A stretch of DNA of 64,000 nt from Riptortus pedestris. Taxonomy: Eukaryota; Arthropoda; Insecta; Hemiptera; Alydidae. A program made the translations under genes and the position numbers. Positions 50,725-64,000 of the stretch are shown here, one piece after another. Below the pieces are notes generated by a model that was not told the origin of the DNA, ran no database searches, and saw nothing but the letters and a program-made list of their open reading frames with translations. Position 1 is the first letter of the stretch; each line of letters opens with the position of its first letter. The stretch is from positions 67,173,501 through 67,237,500 of the forward strand of contig CM032233.1 in assembly GCA_019009955.1 (NCBI GenBank). The letters run 5' to 3'.

Positions 50725-51092
50725 TCATTAATTAAGAAGGAGAGTTTCGAGAAGGAGTAAAATCAAAATATCTCTGCTATTATGAGTCAGATTGAAAAGT
50801 TACAAATCAAATCTTATTAAATATTTAATTTTCTACATTTGCTCTCTCACTCGAGGATTAACAGAGATATTGGCATTTTTTTCGCTTTGTATTCTTCAAA
50901 CCCCCACTCCTACTAATGTGATTCTCACGCCAAGCCACTAAATACCACACTTCCATTTTAAACTTAAAGTTATTCTTACATAGTCTTGTTATTACAGGAA
51001 AAATGAAGAATAGATGGTTTCAGATAGTGTTCCCAGAATGTTGGAAATCTACTTAGTTTATGCAGCCCCTTTGTGACTGACTTTTTATGCTA
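50725..51092 (-). mobile_element. HINE-like element copy 26, 5' half, nearest copy to the ATPase gene
   Basis: B-type module (ATATCTCTGCTATTATGAGT), AACCCCCACTCCTACTAATG, near-5' box, TTGGAAATCTACTTAGTTTA, GCAGCCCCTTTGTGACTGAC. Lies directly next to copy 25 in the same orientation. It is the last family member before the ATPase exons. Confidence 0.66.
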
Positions 51093-51566
51093 TGTATCAA
51101 ATAAGTGGAGTTACCTATTACCTAATTAGTTACGTCTTATTCTACTGTTTCAATAGGAATATTGAATATTCAATAGCAAATCTAATAACAAGAAATAAGA
51201 ATATCTACTTTTTTAACAAGTTGTCCATCTGAATATGGAAACTTACAATTCAAAACTACGTTTGCAGAACCATATTTGTTTTTTACATTGCATCCTACAG
51301 AAAGTGAAAAATGCACCAGAATTATATTTGGGAAAGAGTAGATCAAGGACACTTTAAGTAGGATTGGCTACCTTCTAATGGTTGTAATCTTATGGAGTAA
51401 CCAGGAATATTGTTCAATATGTCAACAAAGATCATCTTCGACTCGCTACTAGCTTTCTGTTCATTTATCTCCTTCCAGTATCATTTTTGTGTTGTGTTTA
51501 TTTTTGTTTATATATATTTCATTTTAAGATTTTTTTTTATTTATATTTTTATTATATATTTTATAG
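51093..51566. other. Unannotated DNA just upstream of the first visible ATPase exon
   Basis: AT-rich, ending in a pyrimidine-rich tract that serves as the acceptor of the exon at 51567. Probably intron sequence, since the start-codon exon must lie further upstream. Confidence 0.5.

Positions 51567-64000
<12,434 letters not shown>

Overview
This 64 kb window is animal nuclear DNA, most likely from an arthropod and probably an insect. It is AT-rich, has GT-AG introns, and is full of microsatellites and decayed transposons. The only protein-coding gene I can support is the alpha (catalytic) subunit of the Na+/K+-transporting P-type ATPase on the + strand. Its N-terminal part (HGRTDSYRVAT...DDNKTADGK) resembles the insect ATPalpha N-terminus as I remember it, which is the main reason for the arthropod assignment. 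The exact species cannot be read from the sequence.

Right part (about 51.5-64 kb): fourteen coding exons between 51567 and 61444 join in frame into 826 codons. They run from near the N-terminus to the end of transmembrane segment M6. The first few codons (upstream exon) and roughly the last 200 residues (M7-M10) lie outside the window or in an exon I could not find. All the catalytic and ion-site motifs checked are present, and the M1-M2 loop has the Gln/Asn pair expected of a cardiac-glycoside-sensitive pump. The introns are mostly plain AT-rich DNA.

Left part (1 to about 51.1 kb): no intact gene. It is dominated by more than 30 whole or broken copies, in both orientations, of one non-autonomous repeat family. 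A typical copy begins with AAAAAGTCCGTCACGC and a short ACGCA/TGCGT hairpin. AGCAGATTTCCC follows about 30 bases in. The interior is one or two related modules of about 0.3-0.5 kb, then a microsatellite (usually TA, sometimes CA or GT) at a fixed place, then a conserved tail of about 120 bp. The tail ends in a 20-bp palindrome and GGGAAATCTGCTAAAA. The layout of subterminal inverted repeats, internal microsatellite and 3' terminal hairpin matches Helentron-associated elements (HINE/DINE-1 type). This assignment is inferred from structure, not from a database match.

Also present on the left are four decayed non-LTR retrotransposon fragments (three RNase H/zinc-knuckle pieces and one reverse-transcriptase tail with 3' UTR). 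There are three unrelated tandem arrays: 110 bp with a 330-bp higher-order period, 73 bp, and 31 bp. The 31-bp array is split by a retrotransposon insertion. Two further low-copy dispersed repeats and a tRNA-like SINE candidate complete the list. The repeat family stops abruptly near 51.1 kb, about 0.5 kb before the first visible ATPase exon, and I found no copy within the gene.
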